DNA of 52,974 bases from Rhodospirillaceae bacterium (GCA_947476925.1 CANJSF010000023.1:1-52974), one strand, 5' to 3'. Positions 30,452 through 40,534 are shown, counted from the stretch's first letter. Made by a program: numbers and translations. Notes: generated from the letters alone by a model not told the origin.

Positions 30452-33441
30452 CTGCAAGCGATTCCCAGGCCCGAATCTTAAGTTGGCAGCGGCTGAAAAA
30501 GAAGACGCGGCCAACATTTTTCAATATCCCGAGCACCGATAGCTTTGTCGATGTTCTGGCGGCGGGGCTGTGGGCCGATGCCGGCTCGGATCCTTTGGCA
30601 TTGGCACGAATGACCGTCTTGCTGCCGACACGACGCGCATGCCGGTCGTTGCGCGAGGCGTTTTTGCGCCTTGGCAAAGGGCAGCCCGTTTTACTGCCGC
30701 GCCTGATGCCGCTGAACGACCTCGATGACGACGAAGCGCTACTGAGCGGCTTTTCGCTCCAGGGCGTTGCGGCGAGCGAGATTCCACCACCCATCGACCC
30801 CTTACGCCGACAAATGCTGCTGGCGGCGTTGATTCTGAAGCGCGACGATACATCACACGATCAGGCTGTTGCGCTAGCAGCTGAGCTCGCGCGCCTGATC
30901 GACCAAATGCAAACTGAACGCGTTGGCTTTGAGGTGCTGAGAAAATTGGTGCCCGACGATTACGCCGTGCATTGGCAAGAGACATTGCGTTTTCTCGATA
31001 TAATCACGACTCACTGGCCCGACATTCTACGTGATGAGGGCTGCATTGACCCGGTCGATCATCGCAATCGCGTTTTTGCGGAGCAGGCTCGCATTTGGCG
31101 CGCTCAGGGTGCGAAGCTATCGGGACCGATTATCGCCGCAGGTTCGACCGGCAGCATTCCGGCTACGGCAGATTTGTTGGCAACCATTGCGTCGTTACCA
31201 ATTGGATGCGTGGTGCTTCCAGGCCTGGACCAAATTTTGGACGAGCATGCTTGGTCGGTCGTCGATGAGACTCATCCACAGTTTGGGTTGAAGAGTTTGT
31301 TGGAGCATCTGGGTGCAACGCGCGATGACGTAGACGCATGGCCGGGAGCAAGCACCGCCAAAACTGGTAGTGCTGCTGCGGCGCGACTACGCCTGGTGAG
31401 CGAAGTGATGCGCCCGGCAGCGGCGACTGACGCGTGGGCCAATAGTGTGCTGCCTACAACGGCCGTTGAGGGGCTAGACCGCCTGATTGCGCCAACGCCC
31501 CGCGAAGAAGCTGGCGCCATCGCTATGGCAATGCGCGAAGCCTTAGAGACGCCTAACCAGACGTGCGCGCTGGTCACGCCAGATCGGGATTTAGCGTTGC
31601 GCGTCGCCAGTGAAATGGAGCGCTGGGGCATTGTGATTGATGATTCGGCAGGTCGTGACCTCGACATTTCACCCGTCGGTGTGTTTTTGCGGCTAGTGGC
31701 AGAAATGGTCGCATCGAACTTCGCACCGCTGCCACTCTTGAGTGTTTGCAAGCACCCTCTGGCGGCGGGCGGGTTAGATACGGTGGAATTTCGCGACCTA
31801 ACACGATTGGCGGAACGCGCTCTGTTGCGCGGCGCGCGCCCCGCGCCAGGACTAAACGCCCTGCGTCAAATGGCAACAAGCCTGCCTGAGAACGGCGCCA
31901 AGATCGTTGCTTGGATAGATCGGCTCGATCGCGCGTGCAGTGGCTTTGCGAAAAGCATGATGGGCGAAAAAGTTGCTGTCAGCGCGTTGATCGAGGCACA
32001 TATGTACTGCGCCGAAGCATTGGCGGCGACGCACGACACGGCCGGCCCGTTGCGATTATGGGCAGGTGATGAAGGCGAGAGCGCTGCAATGGCGGCTGCC
32101 GAGCTTGCAAATGCTTGCGATGAACTGCCGGCTATTGCACCGAACGCTTACCCAGCTTTATTTGCAGCTTTACTCCGCCAGCGGGTGGTTCGACCGCGCT
32201 TTGGCAAACACCCCAGGCTGGCCATCTTGGGGCCGCTCGAAGCGCGGCTTCAACGTTTCGATAGGATCATCTTGGCAGGCCTGAATGAAGGCACGTGGCC
32301 ATCGGAGCCAGCGCCCGATCCATGGCTGAGCCGTCCGATGCGCGCGCGATGTGGGCTGCCCAGCCCGGAGCGACGTATCGGATTAGCAGCACACGATATC
32401 GCCGAAGCGCTGTGTAGCCCACATGTGATTCTATCGCGTGCAAGCAAGGTCGGAGGAGCGCCGAGTGTACCGTCGCGGTGGCTGATGCGCCTTGATCAAG
32501 TCATGAGCGCAGCAAAACTTTCGGCGGTCGGAACTCATGCGCCTTGGTTACACGCCGCACGCCACGTCACGCGTCCTGCTGCGGTCACGCCTTGGCAAGC
32601 TCCCGAACCACGGCCGCCCCTCAGTGCGCGCCCACGGCGCTTGTCAGTCACGCAGATTGAGACATGGATGCGCGACCCTTACGGCATCTACGCGCGCTGT
32701 ATTTTGCGTCTGGGCGCTTTGGACCCGATTGACGCCGATGTGGCCGCAGCGAATTACGGCATTCTTATTCATAGCGCCTTGCAAGAGTTTGTGACGGTCA
32801 AGGGATCACAGGAACAACAGTTGCTTGCGATCGGCGAGAAACTTTTTGCGGCCTCAACTGTGCGCCCGGCTGTGCGGGCCTTTTGGTGGCCGCGCTTTCA
32901 ACGCATTGCCAAATGGTTCGTAGCCCACGAGCAACAACATCGCAGCATGCTCAAAGCCTCATATGTGGAACGGAGTGGCGCAATCAGCATTCCCTGCGCA
33001 GGTGGGGCGTTCGAATTGGTAGCCAAAGCCGACCGCATTGACGTGCGAACAGATGGCGCAATTGCGATCATCGACTACAAAACCGGGCTGCCCCCCACGC
33101 CTAAAGAAGTGCTGGCTGGCTTCGCGCCGCAGTTGCCTTTGGAAGCTGCGATATTGCTCAAGAATGGATTCACTGGAATTCGCGGCACGGAGATTGCCGA
33201 GCTTGCATTCTGGCATCTTCATGGTCGCGACGACGGCGGCAAAGAAATCCCAGTGAAGGCCGATATCTCCACATTGAGCGCCGAGGCCTACGACGGCCTC
33301 GTGAGGTTGATTGCCGAGTTTGATCAGGCCGAGACTCCCTACCGAGCGCGGCCGCGACCTGAATTTGCGCCCAAGTACAGCGACTATGAACACCTCGCCC
33401 GCATTAAGGAATGGGCAACGGCCGACGAAGGTGAGACGTGA
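30448..33441 (+). CDS. addB: AddB, double-strand break repair helicase-nuclease subunit
   Basis: A 997-residue alphaproteobacterial-type AddB. The N-terminal region has FFNIPSTDSFVDVLAAGLW and VLLPTRRACRSLREAF, the helicase-like fold continues through LAILGPLEARLQRFDRIILAGLNEGTWP, and the C-terminal PD-(D/E)XK nuclease has SVTQIETWMRDPYGIYARC and AIIDYKTG (Asp876, Lys878). With AddA it processes double-strand ends to produce a 3' overhang for RecA. Start is ATG 30448 in the ATGA overlap with murU; the open frame before it lies inside murU. It overlaps addA by four bases. Confidence 0.95.
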   Translation: MTASDSQARILSWQRLKKKTRPTFFNIPSTDSFVDVLAAGLWADAGSDPLALARMTVLLPTRRACRSLREAFLRLGKGQPVLLPRLMPLNDLDDDEALLSGFSLQGVAASEIPPPIDPLRRQMLLAALILKRDDTSHDQAVALAAELARLIDQMQTERVGFEVLRKLVPDDYAVHWQETLRFLDIITTHWPDILRDEGCIDPVDHRNRVFAEQARIWRAQGAKLSGPIIAAGSTGSIPATADLLATIASLPIGCVVLPGLDQILDEHAWSVVDETHPQFGLKSLLEHLGATRDDVDAWPGASTAKTGSAAAARLRLVSEVMRPAAATDAWANSVLPTTAVEGLDRLIAPTPREEAGAIAMAMREALETPNQTCALVTPDRDLALRVASEMERWGIVIDDSAGRDLDISPVGVFLRLVAEMVASNFAPLPLLSVCKHPLAAGGLDTVEFRDLTRLAERALLRGARPAPGLNALRQMATSLPENGAKIVAWIDRLDRACSGFAKSMMGEKVAVSALIEAHMYCAEALAATHDTAGPLRLWAGDEGESAAMAAAELANACDELPAIAPNAYPALFAALLRQRVVRPRFGKHPRLAILGPLEARLQRFDRIILAGLNEGTWPSEPAPDPWLSRPMRARCGLPSPERRIGLAAHDIAEALCSPHVILSRASKVGGAPSVPSRWLMRLDQVMSAAKLSAVGTHAPWLHAARHVTRPAAVTPWQAPEPRPPLSARPRRLSVTQIETWMRDPYGIYARCILRLGALDPIDADVAAANYGILIHSALQEFVTVKGSQEQQLLAIGEKLFAASTVRPAVRAFWWPRFQRIAKWFVAHEQQHRSMLKASYVERSGAISIPCAGGAFELVAKADRIDVRTDGAIAIIDYKTGLPPTPKEVLAGFAPQLPLEAAILLKNGFTGIRGTEIAELAFWHLHGRDDGGKEIPVKADISTLSAEAYDGLVRLIAEFDQAETPYRARPRPEFAPKYSDYEHLARIKEWATADEGET

Positions 33442-36400
33442 GCGCCGCGCCCAACACAAATGATGCCATCTGGGTCGCCCAACGCGCGCAGCGTGACGCC
33501 ATTGACCCAACCGTCAGCGCTTGGGTATCGGCCTCGGCAGGCTCCGGCAAAACCACAGTGCTTACGAGCCGCGTCTTGGCGCTGATGTTGGCTGGAGTGG
33601 CACCGCAGCGAATCCTGTGTGTGACGTTTACCAAAGCCGCCGCAGCAGAGATGTCCAACCGCATTACGCAGCGTTTAGGAAAATGGGTGAGCGTGCCTGA
33701 CCATGACCTGAACACAGATATCTCCGCGCTGTTGTTGCGTAACGCCACAGCCGATGACGAAAGGCGTGCGCGGCAGTTATTTGCGCGCGTGCTTGATGCG
33801 CCCGGCGGGTTGCGTATCCAAACTATTCATGCGTTTTGTCAGTCGCTGCTACGGCGCTTCCCGATTGAAGCGGGAATTTCGCCCCAATTTGAATTGATGG
33901 ATGAACGCAGCGCTGCGGAAGCACTTGATCAAGCACGCGAACAGACGATTGTGTCTGCCGAACCCACAGCACGCCCGGACCTCGCAGCCGCGATGAGTTT
34001 TTTGACGGGCCGCGTTCACGAAACGCGCTTCCCTGAGATCGTCGCGGCGTTGACTTTCCAGCGAGCAAAAATAGAACGATTGTTCGAGCGCCATGGCGGG
34101 CTGAATGCAAAAGGTCTTGGCGCAGCCATTGCCGCGCTGAAAAAGACATTGGGCCTGAGCGACAACGAGAGCCCTGAATTTGCCATCGAGACCGCGTGTG
34201 CCAATAACGCAATTGATGTTGCAGCATTAAAGCGCGCGATCGCGGCTCTCAACAAAGGCTCTAAGACCGATCAAGAGCGGGCTGTTGTTATCGCCACATG
34301 GATCGCTAATCCTGATCAGCGCGTTGCGCAATTCGATGATTATTGCGCGGTGTATTTGACCCAGGAGAAAGAGCTCCGCAAAACACTGGCTACGAAAGAA
34401 GCCTGCAAGGCAGATATTGATGTCTTGCCGATCATGCAACGCGAGGCGGCCCGGTTGGCGACCGTGCATGAGCGATTAACACGACTCATGACGGCCGAAG
34501 CCACGTCGGCGCTGCTCACAGTCGCGCTGGAAATTCTGGCGTCATATCGGCGCTACAAAGCGCAACGCTCGCTGCTTGATTATGATGACCTGATTCAAAT
34601 CGCGCGGCGGTTGCTGCGGACCCCCGGTGTAGCCGCGTGGGTATTGTACAAACTTGACGGCGGGATTGATCACATCCTTATCGATGAAGCGCAAGACACC
34701 AACCCCGAGCAATGGGATATCATCGGCGCATTGACTGATGAGTTTTTCGCAGGCGCGGGCCGCTTCGAAGACCGCGCAGGCGAAACCACGATAGCGCGCA
34801 CGGTCTTTGCCGTGGGTGACCGCAAGCAGTCCATCTATTCGTTCCAGGGTGCCGATCCTGCCGGTTTTGAAGCTTGGCGCACCGCATTTGCTACAAAAGT
34901 GGGTAACGTCGAACAACGCTGGCGCGACGTAAACATGAATGTGTCGTTTCGCTCGACCGATTCTGTGCTCAAGGCTGTGGACCTTGCTTTCAGCGCGATC
35001 GACGCCAAAGATGGGGTAATTGCGCCCTCCGAGACTATGGCGCACTTGGTCGCGCGCGACGGCATGGCGGGACGTGTCGAGCTGTGGCCACCTGTTGTCC
35101 CGCAGCAAACCGACGTGCCGCCGCCTTGGAAGCCACCGGTGGAGCGTACTTGCAGCGATTCGCCGCAAAATCGTTTGGCGCAACTCATCGCCGGGCGTAT
35201 AGCGCGCATGGTTGGCGCGGAAAAATTGCCGACGCGCGATCGCTTGATTAAGGCTGGCGATATCATGGTGTTGGTGCGCCGCCGGACCGGTTTTGTCGAC
35301 GAGCTCGTGCGCCAGCTCAAAGCCCGGCAAATCCCCGTTGCCGGCGTTGACCGCATGGTCCTGCCGCAACAACTGGCCGTGATGGACTTAATTGCGCTGG
35401 GACAATTCTTGCTTCTTCCCAGCGATGACCTAACCTTGGCGACGGTACTGAAAAGCCCTTTGATTGGTATAACGGAAGATCAGCTATTTGATCTGGCCTA
35501 CCCGCGCGGCAATGCCTCGCTTTGGGATGCACTGTGCCAACATGCCGGATCAAGCAACGTGTTTGGCCAAGCTCAAAAGCTACTGGCGGAGCTGTTAGAT
35601 CGCGCCGACTACCTCTCACCGTTTGCATTGTTCTCGCATGTAGCGGTGGCATGTGACGGGCGGCGAAAAGCATTAGGCCGGCTCGGCTTTGATGCCGACG
35701 ATCCCATCGATGAGTTTCTAAATCTGGCCTTGGCCTACGAGAAAAATCACCCGCCCTCTTTGCAAGCATTTCTACTATGGGTGCAGAATGGCGAGATCGA
35801 GATTAAGCGCGATTTGGAGCAAAGCGGGGTGGATGCGGTGCGCATCATGACCGTACATGGCGCGAAAGGCCTGCAAGCCCCGATCGTCTTCATGCCCGAC
35901 ACCTCGCAAGTCCCGACACAACGCGACGCATTACTTTGGACCGAAGGCGAGAACGCGACCCTTTTGTGGTGCGTGTCATCGAAAAATGCAGATGCTTTGT
36001 CTGTTTCGCTACGAGATGCGGCCAAAGCCAAACAAATGCAAGAGTACCGTCGGCTCTTGTATGTGGCCATGACGCGCGCTGAAGATCAGCTTTATGTCTG
36101 CGGCTGTGAAACCAAAAAAGCCACGAATGACGGAAACTGGTATGGGCTGATTCGTGCTGGCCTTGAACGTGCGGCGCAAAAGATAGCTGATAACTTTTTA
36201 GAGCAGCAGCAGATCACAGTGGGGCATGACGTTTTGGTGCTTGAAAATCACCAAGCCGTACCCGCCAAGTCTGATCACGTTGCGGCGACAGAAGTTGCTG
36301 ATCTGGCGCTGCCAGGCTGGGCGAACGCTCTGCCGCCACCCGAGCGCGACCCGCCGCAGCCCTTAACACCTTCGCGCGCATCGCGCCCAGAGCCTGCGGT

Positions 36401-36935
36401 GATTTCACCATTGGCCGAAGACAGCAAGCTTCGGTTCCAGCGTGGGCTGATCATTCACCGGCTATTGCAAACGCTGCCCGATGTGCCACCCGAGCGACAT
36501 GACGCCGCAGCCAGCGCATTTGTCTCACGGCCCAGTTGGAACCTCACTGCCGCGCAGCAAAAGGCCCTTGTCGCTGAAACATTGCTCGTTCTGGCTAATC
36601 CCTCGTTTGCGGCTTTATTCGCACCTGGCTCATTGGCGGAAGTTCCCATCGTGGGCCTAGTGGGCAAACACGCGGTGTCAGGCCAAGTAGACCGGCTGGC
36701 CATCACCGCGACCGAGGTCTGGATTATAGACTACAAAACGAACCGCCCGCCGCCGCGGGAGGCCGAAAACGTCGATGCGGGTTATGTGTTCCAATTGGCT
36801 GTTTATCGCGACGTTTTGCGCCGCATTTACCCGAATCACCACGTGCGCTGCGTTTTACTTTGGACCGATGGGCCGTTTGCCATGGAATTGCCGGCGGCGA
36901 TGCTCGACACGGCCTTGATGAATATCGCTTCTTGA
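33438..36935 (+). CDS. addA: AddA, UvrD-like helicase-nuclease subunit
   Basis: A 1165-residue SF1A helicase-nuclease. Walker A SAGSGKTT (33-40), motif Ia CVTFTKAAAAEM, Walker B ILIDEAQDTNPEQW, motif III AVGDRKQSIYSFQGA, motif V VMTVHGAKGLQAP (MTVHGAKGL) and motif VI YVAMTRAEDQLY are all present. The C-terminal nuclease carries WIIDYKTNRPP (Asp1098, Lys1100) and VFQLAVYRDVL. It is the motor and one nuclease of the AddAB complex. Start is GTG overlapping the addB TGA (GTGA). The usual follower is trxA; here a Rieske oxygenase gene intervenes. Confidence 0.96.
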   Translation: MSAAPNTNDAIWVAQRAQRDAIDPTVSAWVSASAGSGKTTVLTSRVLALMLAGVAPQRILCVTFTKAAAAEMSNRITQRLGKWVSVPDHDLNTDISALLLRNATADDERRARQLFARVLDAPGGLRIQTIHAFCQSLLRRFPIEAGISPQFELMDERSAAEALDQAREQTIVSAEPTARPDLAAAMSFLTGRVHETRFPEIVAALTFQRAKIERLFERHGGLNAKGLGAAIAALKKTLGLSDNESPEFAIETACANNAIDVAALKRAIAALNKGSKTDQERAVVIATWIANPDQRVAQFDDYCAVYLTQEKELRKTLATKEACKADIDVLPIMQREAARLATVHERLTRLMTAEATSALLTVALEILASYRRYKAQRSLLDYDDLIQIARRLLRTPGVAAWVLYKLDGGIDHILIDEAQDTNPEQWDIIGALTDEFFAGAGRFEDRAGETTIARTVFAVGDRKQSIYSFQGADPAGFEAWRTAFATKVGNVEQRWRDVNMNVSFRSTDSVLKAVDLAFSAIDAKDGVIAPSETMAHLVARDGMAGRVELWPPVVPQQTDVPPPWKPPVERTCSDSPQNRLAQLIAGRIARMVGAEKLPTRDRLIKAGDIMVLVRRRTGFVDELVRQLKARQIPVAGVDRMVLPQQLAVMDLIALGQFLLLPSDDLTLATVLKSPLIGITEDQLFDLAYPRGNASLWDALCQHAGSSNVFGQAQKLLAELLDRADYLSPFALFSHVAVACDGRRKALGRLGFDADDPIDEFLNLALAYEKNHPPSLQAFLLWVQNGEIEIKRDLEQSGVDAVRIMTVHGAKGLQAPIVFMPDTSQVPTQRDALLWTEGENATLLWCVSSKNADALSVSLRDAAKAKQMQEYRRLLYVAMTRAEDQLYVCGCETKKATNDGNWYGLIRAGLERAAQKIADNFLEQQQITVGHDVLVLENHQAVPAKSDHVAATEVADLALPGWANALPPPERDPPQPLTPSRASRPEPAVISPLAEDSKLRFQRGLIIHRLLQTLPDVPPERHDAAASAFVSRPSWNLTAAQQKALVAETLLVLANPSFAALFAPGSLAEVPIVGLVGKHAVSGQVDRLAITATEVWIIDYKTNRPPPREAENVDAGYVFQLAVYRDVLRRIYPNHHVRCVLLWTDGPFAMELPAAMLDTALMNIAS

Positions 36936-36966
36936 TCTTGAATCCACGAACTCGCAGCATCGGCCA

Positions 36967-38052
36967 ATGAACGAACCAAATCACACCGCAACCGACACCG
37001 AAGATCGCACCAGTCTTGCGGGCGTCATACTCCGCGAGGCTTGGTACTTCGCCGCCCCATCGCAAGCCATCACAGGCGGCAAAACCACCCACAAAACATT
37101 ATTGGGCGAACCGGTACTCATCGGCCGGGATAAAAGCGGCAACGCCTTTGCATTGCGCGATACCTGCCCCCATGCCGGCACGCTGCTGTCGCGCGGCCGG
37201 TTCGATGGGCAAGAAGTGGAATGCCCATATCATGGCTGGCGGTTTGCCACCGATGGCCGCTGCACATTGATCCCATCGCAAACCAAAGATCAACGTCCGC
37301 AACCGGCCGACATTCGTGCCCAGACTTACCGCGTGCACGAGGGCCAAGGGGGAATCTGGGTTTACTTCGGCGTGTCACCTACGCCGGGCTTGCCGCCGCA
37401 AGTGCCCGTGTTGGGAGAAAAGCTTGGCCTGCATTTGTCGATGATTTTTGAGTGCAATATAGACATGGCTGTTTCAGGTTTGATGGACCCGGCCCATGGC
37501 GCGTTTGTGCATCGCTCGGCGATTTGGCGGACGCAAAAAAGCATCTATGAGAAACGCAAAGCATTCTCACCGCTCGATGCGCAAGACATGTTCGGCTGGC
37601 GCATGGATCGGCACCAAGCATCGAGCAACTCGCGTGCTTATCGGCTTTTTTTGGGTGGCGCGCCACAAACCGAGATCAGTTACATGCTGCCCTCGACGCG
37701 CATCGAACACGCGAGCACCGGAAAGTATCAATACTGCGGTCTCACCGCATGCACGCCCATCGACGCTGGGCGCACAGAAGTTCACCATGCCATGTACTGG
37801 AACGTACCGGGTGGCGCTTTGTTGAAACCACTTGTTCGGTCCTTTGCACGGCGTTTCCTGGATCAAGATCGTCGCGCCGTCATGGATATGGTCGCAGGTC
37901 TGCAGTTCAATCCACCCACGATGTTGGTTCGTGACGCTGATCAACAGACGCGCTGGTATTACAAGCTCAAACGCGAATGGCTGACTGCGGCAAGCGAGGG
38001 CCGTACCCGACGCAATCAAATCGCCCCAACAACACTGACCTGGCGCAGCTAA
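36967..38052 (+). CDS. Rieske non-heme iron oxygenase, alpha subunit (VanA-like)
   Basis: A 361-residue oxygenase. The Rieske [2Fe-2S] ligands are Cys67-x-His69 (TCPHAG) and Cys86-x2-His89 (CPYHGW). The mononuclear iron site is Asp174, His177 and His182 in GLMDPAHGAFVH with a distant acidic ligand. Size and motifs match aromatic-acid O-demethylases and related one-component oxygenases that need a separate reductase, none of which is nearby. It starts 31 bases past addA, at a place where addA and trxA are usually adjacent, so it looks like an accessory insertion. Substrate is not predictable. Confidence 0.88.
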   Translation: MNEPNHTATDTEDRTSLAGVILREAWYFAAPSQAITGGKTTHKTLLGEPVLIGRDKSGNAFALRDTCPHAGTLLSRGRFDGQEVECPYHGWRFATDGRCTLIPSQTKDQRPQPADIRAQTYRVHEGQGGIWVYFGVSPTPGLPPQVPVLGEKLGLHLSMIFECNIDMAVSGLMDPAHGAFVHRSAIWRTQKSIYEKRKAFSPLDAQDMFGWRMDRHQASSNSRAYRLFLGGAPQTEISYMLPSTRIEHASTGKYQYCGLTACTPIDAGRTEVHHAMYWNVPGGALLKPLVRSFARRFLDQDRRAVMDMVAGLQFNPPTMLVRDADQQTRWYYKLKREWLTAASEGRTRRNQIAPTTLTWRS

Positions 38053-38368
38053 CCCGAGACTCCGTCGTGAGTCGAAAAGGCTTACCCTTGAAGAACCTCA
38101 GCTTTATGCAATCCAATGATGCATGAGGCCTATGCGAATATTCCGTTACAGCTTATGCGCGTAAGGGTTTATCCCTCCCACCTATTGGAGAGGCCCGGCA
38201 CTACCGGTTGGACCAATGCCCGCACGTCATATTCGCGTGGCAAGAATTCATCTCGGAACCGGTTGCAGTCGCGTCGCGCAATTGTGGGTGCGCGTGTGGC
38301 AAACCAGCAGGCAAGTAGCTCAGCTCATGAATTTGAGCGGCGTTGCCGTGCGTTGATTGGTGAAACCG
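38053..38368. other. Gene-free gap between the oxygenase gene and a small ORF
   Basis: No convincing gene was found. A short open frame (38116-38418) overlaps the small gene below in another frame and has no ribosome site. Only weak hairpins are seen (for example GACTC/GAGTC at about 38058-38073). It may hold a promoter for the 38369 gene or an unrecognised RNA. Confidence 0.35.
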
Positions 38369-38542
38369 ATGACACGCGAGACCAAGGGCGAAAAGCCCGA
38401 CTATTTGGCCATGGCTGATGTGCTTGAGCAAATTGCGCGCGATATACGCCTGCGATTGAGTGGTCGATTGCCTGGCAATGATAGCGAACAGGCTGAGCGG
38501 CTGGAACGCCTTGCCGCCGAAATCAAGGCGAGCATAGCCTAA
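38369..38542 (+). CDS. Small hypothetical helical protein, 57 aa
   Basis: From ATG 38369 the product is MTRETKGEKPDYLAMADVLE… with alternating charged and hydrophobic residues to the end (…ERLERLAAEIKASIA), as expected for a short amphipathic helix pair. A GGTGAA lies just upstream. Slightly longer starts (TTG 38357, GTG 38360) keep the frame. No family was recognised. It sits immediately before the trxA promoter. Codon use looks like that of its neighbours, which is the main support. Confidence 0.4.
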   Translation: MTRETKGEKPDYLAMADVLEQIARDIRLRLSGRLPGNDSEQAERLERLAAEIKASIA

Positions 38543-38566
38543 GTTCACGGGGTCCTGCGGCGCGTC

Positions 38567-38595
38567 TTGACGCTGGCGGGGGGGCTTCCTAGATT
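38567..38595 (+). promoter_or_regulatory. Candidate sigma-70 promoter for trxA
   Basis: TTGACG (38567-38572), exactly 17 bases, then TAGATT (38590-38595). It lies 24 bases after the preceding small gene and about 60 bases before the trxA start, giving a leader of about 52 bases. Confidence 0.55.
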
Positions 38596-38654
38596 GCGCA
38601 TATCTTCCCGGCAGCACCGGCCACCTCGCTTTGGCCCCCATGAAAGAACAACAA

Positions 38655-38969
38655 ATGAAACACGCTACAGATGCCTCTTTCGACCAGGATGTCCTAAAGG
38701 CGGAAGGCCCTGTTTTGGTCGACTTTTGGGCTGAGTGGTGCGGTCCATGCCGCCAAATCGCCCCCTCGCTGGATGAAATCGGCAAGGAGATGGAAGGCAA
38801 ACTGAGTATCGTGAAGGTCAATATTGACGATAACCCGCAAACGCCAACGCAATACGGCGTGCGCGGCATTCCAACATTGATGATCTTCAAAGACGGCAAA
38901 TTGGCCGCCACTAAAGTCGGCGCCCTGCCCAAAAGCAAGCTGGCCGAGTGGGTGCAGCAGTCGCTGTAA
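38655..38969 (+). CDS. trxA: Thioredoxin 1
   Basis: A classical 104-residue thioredoxin with active site WAEWCGPCR (Cys29, Cys32), the cis-proline turn [12 protein letters not shown] and the [12 protein letters not shown] strands. It reduces protein disulfides in the cytoplasm. The ATG at 38655 (MKHATDASF) gives the standard length; in-frame starts at 38640 and 38631 would add 5 to 8 residues. It is the end of the addBA-trxA neighbourhood common to alphaproteobacteria, here behind its own promoter. A methyltransferase gene follows after 9 bases. Confidence 0.95.
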   Translation: MKHATDASFDQDVLKAEGPVLVDFWAEWCGPCRQIAPSLDEIGKEMEGKLSIVKVNIDDNPQTPTQYGVRGIPTLMIFKDGKLAATKVGALPKSKLAEWVQQSL

Positions 38970-38978
38970 TCGCCGTCC

Positions 38979-40520
38979 ATGACCACGCAGACGGGCGGTT
39001 ACGTCACAGATGTTGCTTATGTCGCCGAGTATTATGGCGACCATGCGCCAGCCCATATCAACATGACCGCAGCGGCTGGGGGCTTCCGCCCCCGGCCGAT
39101 CGACGGTGAATTCGCCTGGTGCGACTACGGCTGTGGCAATGGCATTACGGCCATCATGCTGGCCGGATGCTTCCCCCAAGCCAAATTCTACGGCGTTGAT
39201 TTTCTTCCCGAACACATTCGCACCGCTGATACCTTGGCGCTGCGTGGCGCGCTGCAGAACACCACCTTTATTTGCAAAGGCTTTGCAGATCTGAAACCCG
39301 CCGACCTCCCGCCTCTCGATTTTGCGGTAATGCACGGCATCTTGAGTTGGATCGACGAACCCACGCGCAATGCTGTTTTAGATGATGCTGCCAAACGCCT
39401 GAAGCCCGGTGGGATGTTGCTGACAGGTTGCAATGCGATGCCCGGCTGGTCGGCCAAAATTCCACTTCGCAATATGATTTATTCACTCAGCCCCGATAGC
39501 ACTGCAACGCTAGAGCGTGCGCGCATCGGGCTCGCGTGGATGAAGAAACTCAAGGACTCACAGGTAAAGTATTTCCGCGATTACCCAGCGCTGGCCGAAA
39601 TGGTTGATCAGCTCGAGCGACTTGACCCGCGTTACATCGCCCACGAATACTTCAATCAGCACCTGCGCGCTTTCTATTTTGCTGAATTGCGCGCCTTGAT
39701 GGAAGCGCGCGGCCTGAAATTCGCGGGGTCTGCGACCGTGTTCCTCAACATGGTTGATTTGGCCGTACCCCAAACCATGTACGAAGACTTTCGCAACATC
39801 ACCAGTCGCAATGAACTAGAAGCCAAGCGCGATTTCATTCGCAACGAAACATTCCGCCGCGACGTCTGGGTGAAGGGCGATGCGGTGAAGGACGAAAATG
39901 AATTGCTGAATATCAATCTTCCTCAGGTTTTCGGCACGCTCAAGCCATTACCGCTGATCGATAAGTCTGTCGCCTTTGGCGACGTGCAATTGTCGTACGA
40001 GGGTGAACCTTTTGAAGGCCTGATGGCTGCAGTGTCTGAAAGCGCCTTGAGCATCGCCGATATGGACAAAGTGAAAGGCCTTGATGGTTACTCGGCGCTC
40101 ACGCGTTTTGACGCCGCCCGCCTCATGGCAGCCGGTGGAGATGTGATTGCGTTTGCGCGCGCAACCGCCCCCGCCAAGCGGGGCAAAAAACTATCAATCC
40201 CCGCGGTCAATCGCGGCATGATCAAAGAGTTGGGCCTAAAACTACCCAAACTGGCGTTGGCCGCAGTGCATGCCGGTACCGCCATCGAGATGCCCAACAT
40301 CGACGCTGTGCTACTGCTCGCGCTGGTCGACAAAGGCAAAAGCGGCGCCGTGGCCCAAGCCCACAAGGTGCTGATTGCCGAGGCCGGTGATATTGTGATT
40401 GGCGGAAAGGCGCTATCAAAAACTGAAACGGAAAAACTACTGACCGAGCGGCTGCAAAAACTTGACGATGTATGGCTTGATAAGCTGATTGAAATTGGCG
40501 TCGTCAACGTTGAAGCTTAG
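38979..40520 (+). CDS. Class I SAM-dependent methyltransferase with MethyTransf_Reg domain
   Basis: A 513-residue protein. The N-terminal Rossmann methyltransferase has SAM motif CDYGCGNGITAIMLA (about 48-62), the acidic loop FYGVDFLPEHI and the post-motif LKPGGMLLTGCNAMPG. The central part (about 200-290: YIAHEYFNQHLRAFYFAEL…MEARGLKFAGSA) is the PF10119-type regulatory domain, and a C-terminal domain of unknown role follows. Relatives are found near protein- and cell-surface-modifying genes, but targets are unknown. It is 9 bases after trxA and 14 before a membrane-protein gene, so the three are probably one unit. Confidence 0.85.
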   Translation: MTTQTGGYVTDVAYVAEYYGDHAPAHINMTAAAGGFRPRPIDGEFAWCDYGCGNGITAIMLAGCFPQAKFYGVDFLPEHIRTADTLALRGALQNTTFICKGFADLKPADLPPLDFAVMHGILSWIDEPTRNAVLDDAAKRLKPGGMLLTGCNAMPGWSAKIPLRNMIYSLSPDSTATLERARIGLAWMKKLKDSQVKYFRDYPALAEMVDQLERLDPRYIAHEYFNQHLRAFYFAELRALMEARGLKFAGSATVFLNMVDLAVPQTMYEDFRNITSRNELEAKRDFIRNETFRRDVWVKGDAVKDENELLNINLPQVFGTLKPLPLIDKSVAFGDVQLSYEGEPFEGLMAAVSESALSIADMDKVKGLDGYSALTRFDAARLMAAGGDVIAFARATAPAKRGKKLSIPAVNRGMIKELGLKLPKLALAAVHAGTAIEMPNIDAVLLLALVDKGKSGAVAQAHKVLIAEAGDIVIGGKALSKTETEKLLTERLQKLDDVWLDKLIEIGVVNVEA

Positions 40521-40534
40521 ACGCACCCTCCGTC

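Noticed and set aside
34542-35372. Long minus-strand frame opposite addA
   Set aside because: It is antisense to conserved helicase motifs; sequence is low in recognisable structure and is explained by coding-strand bias.
38116-38418. Open frame of 100 codons before the small helical gene
   Set aside because: It lacks a ribosome site, is Arg/Ser-rich without a pattern, and overlaps the more protein-like 38369 frame.
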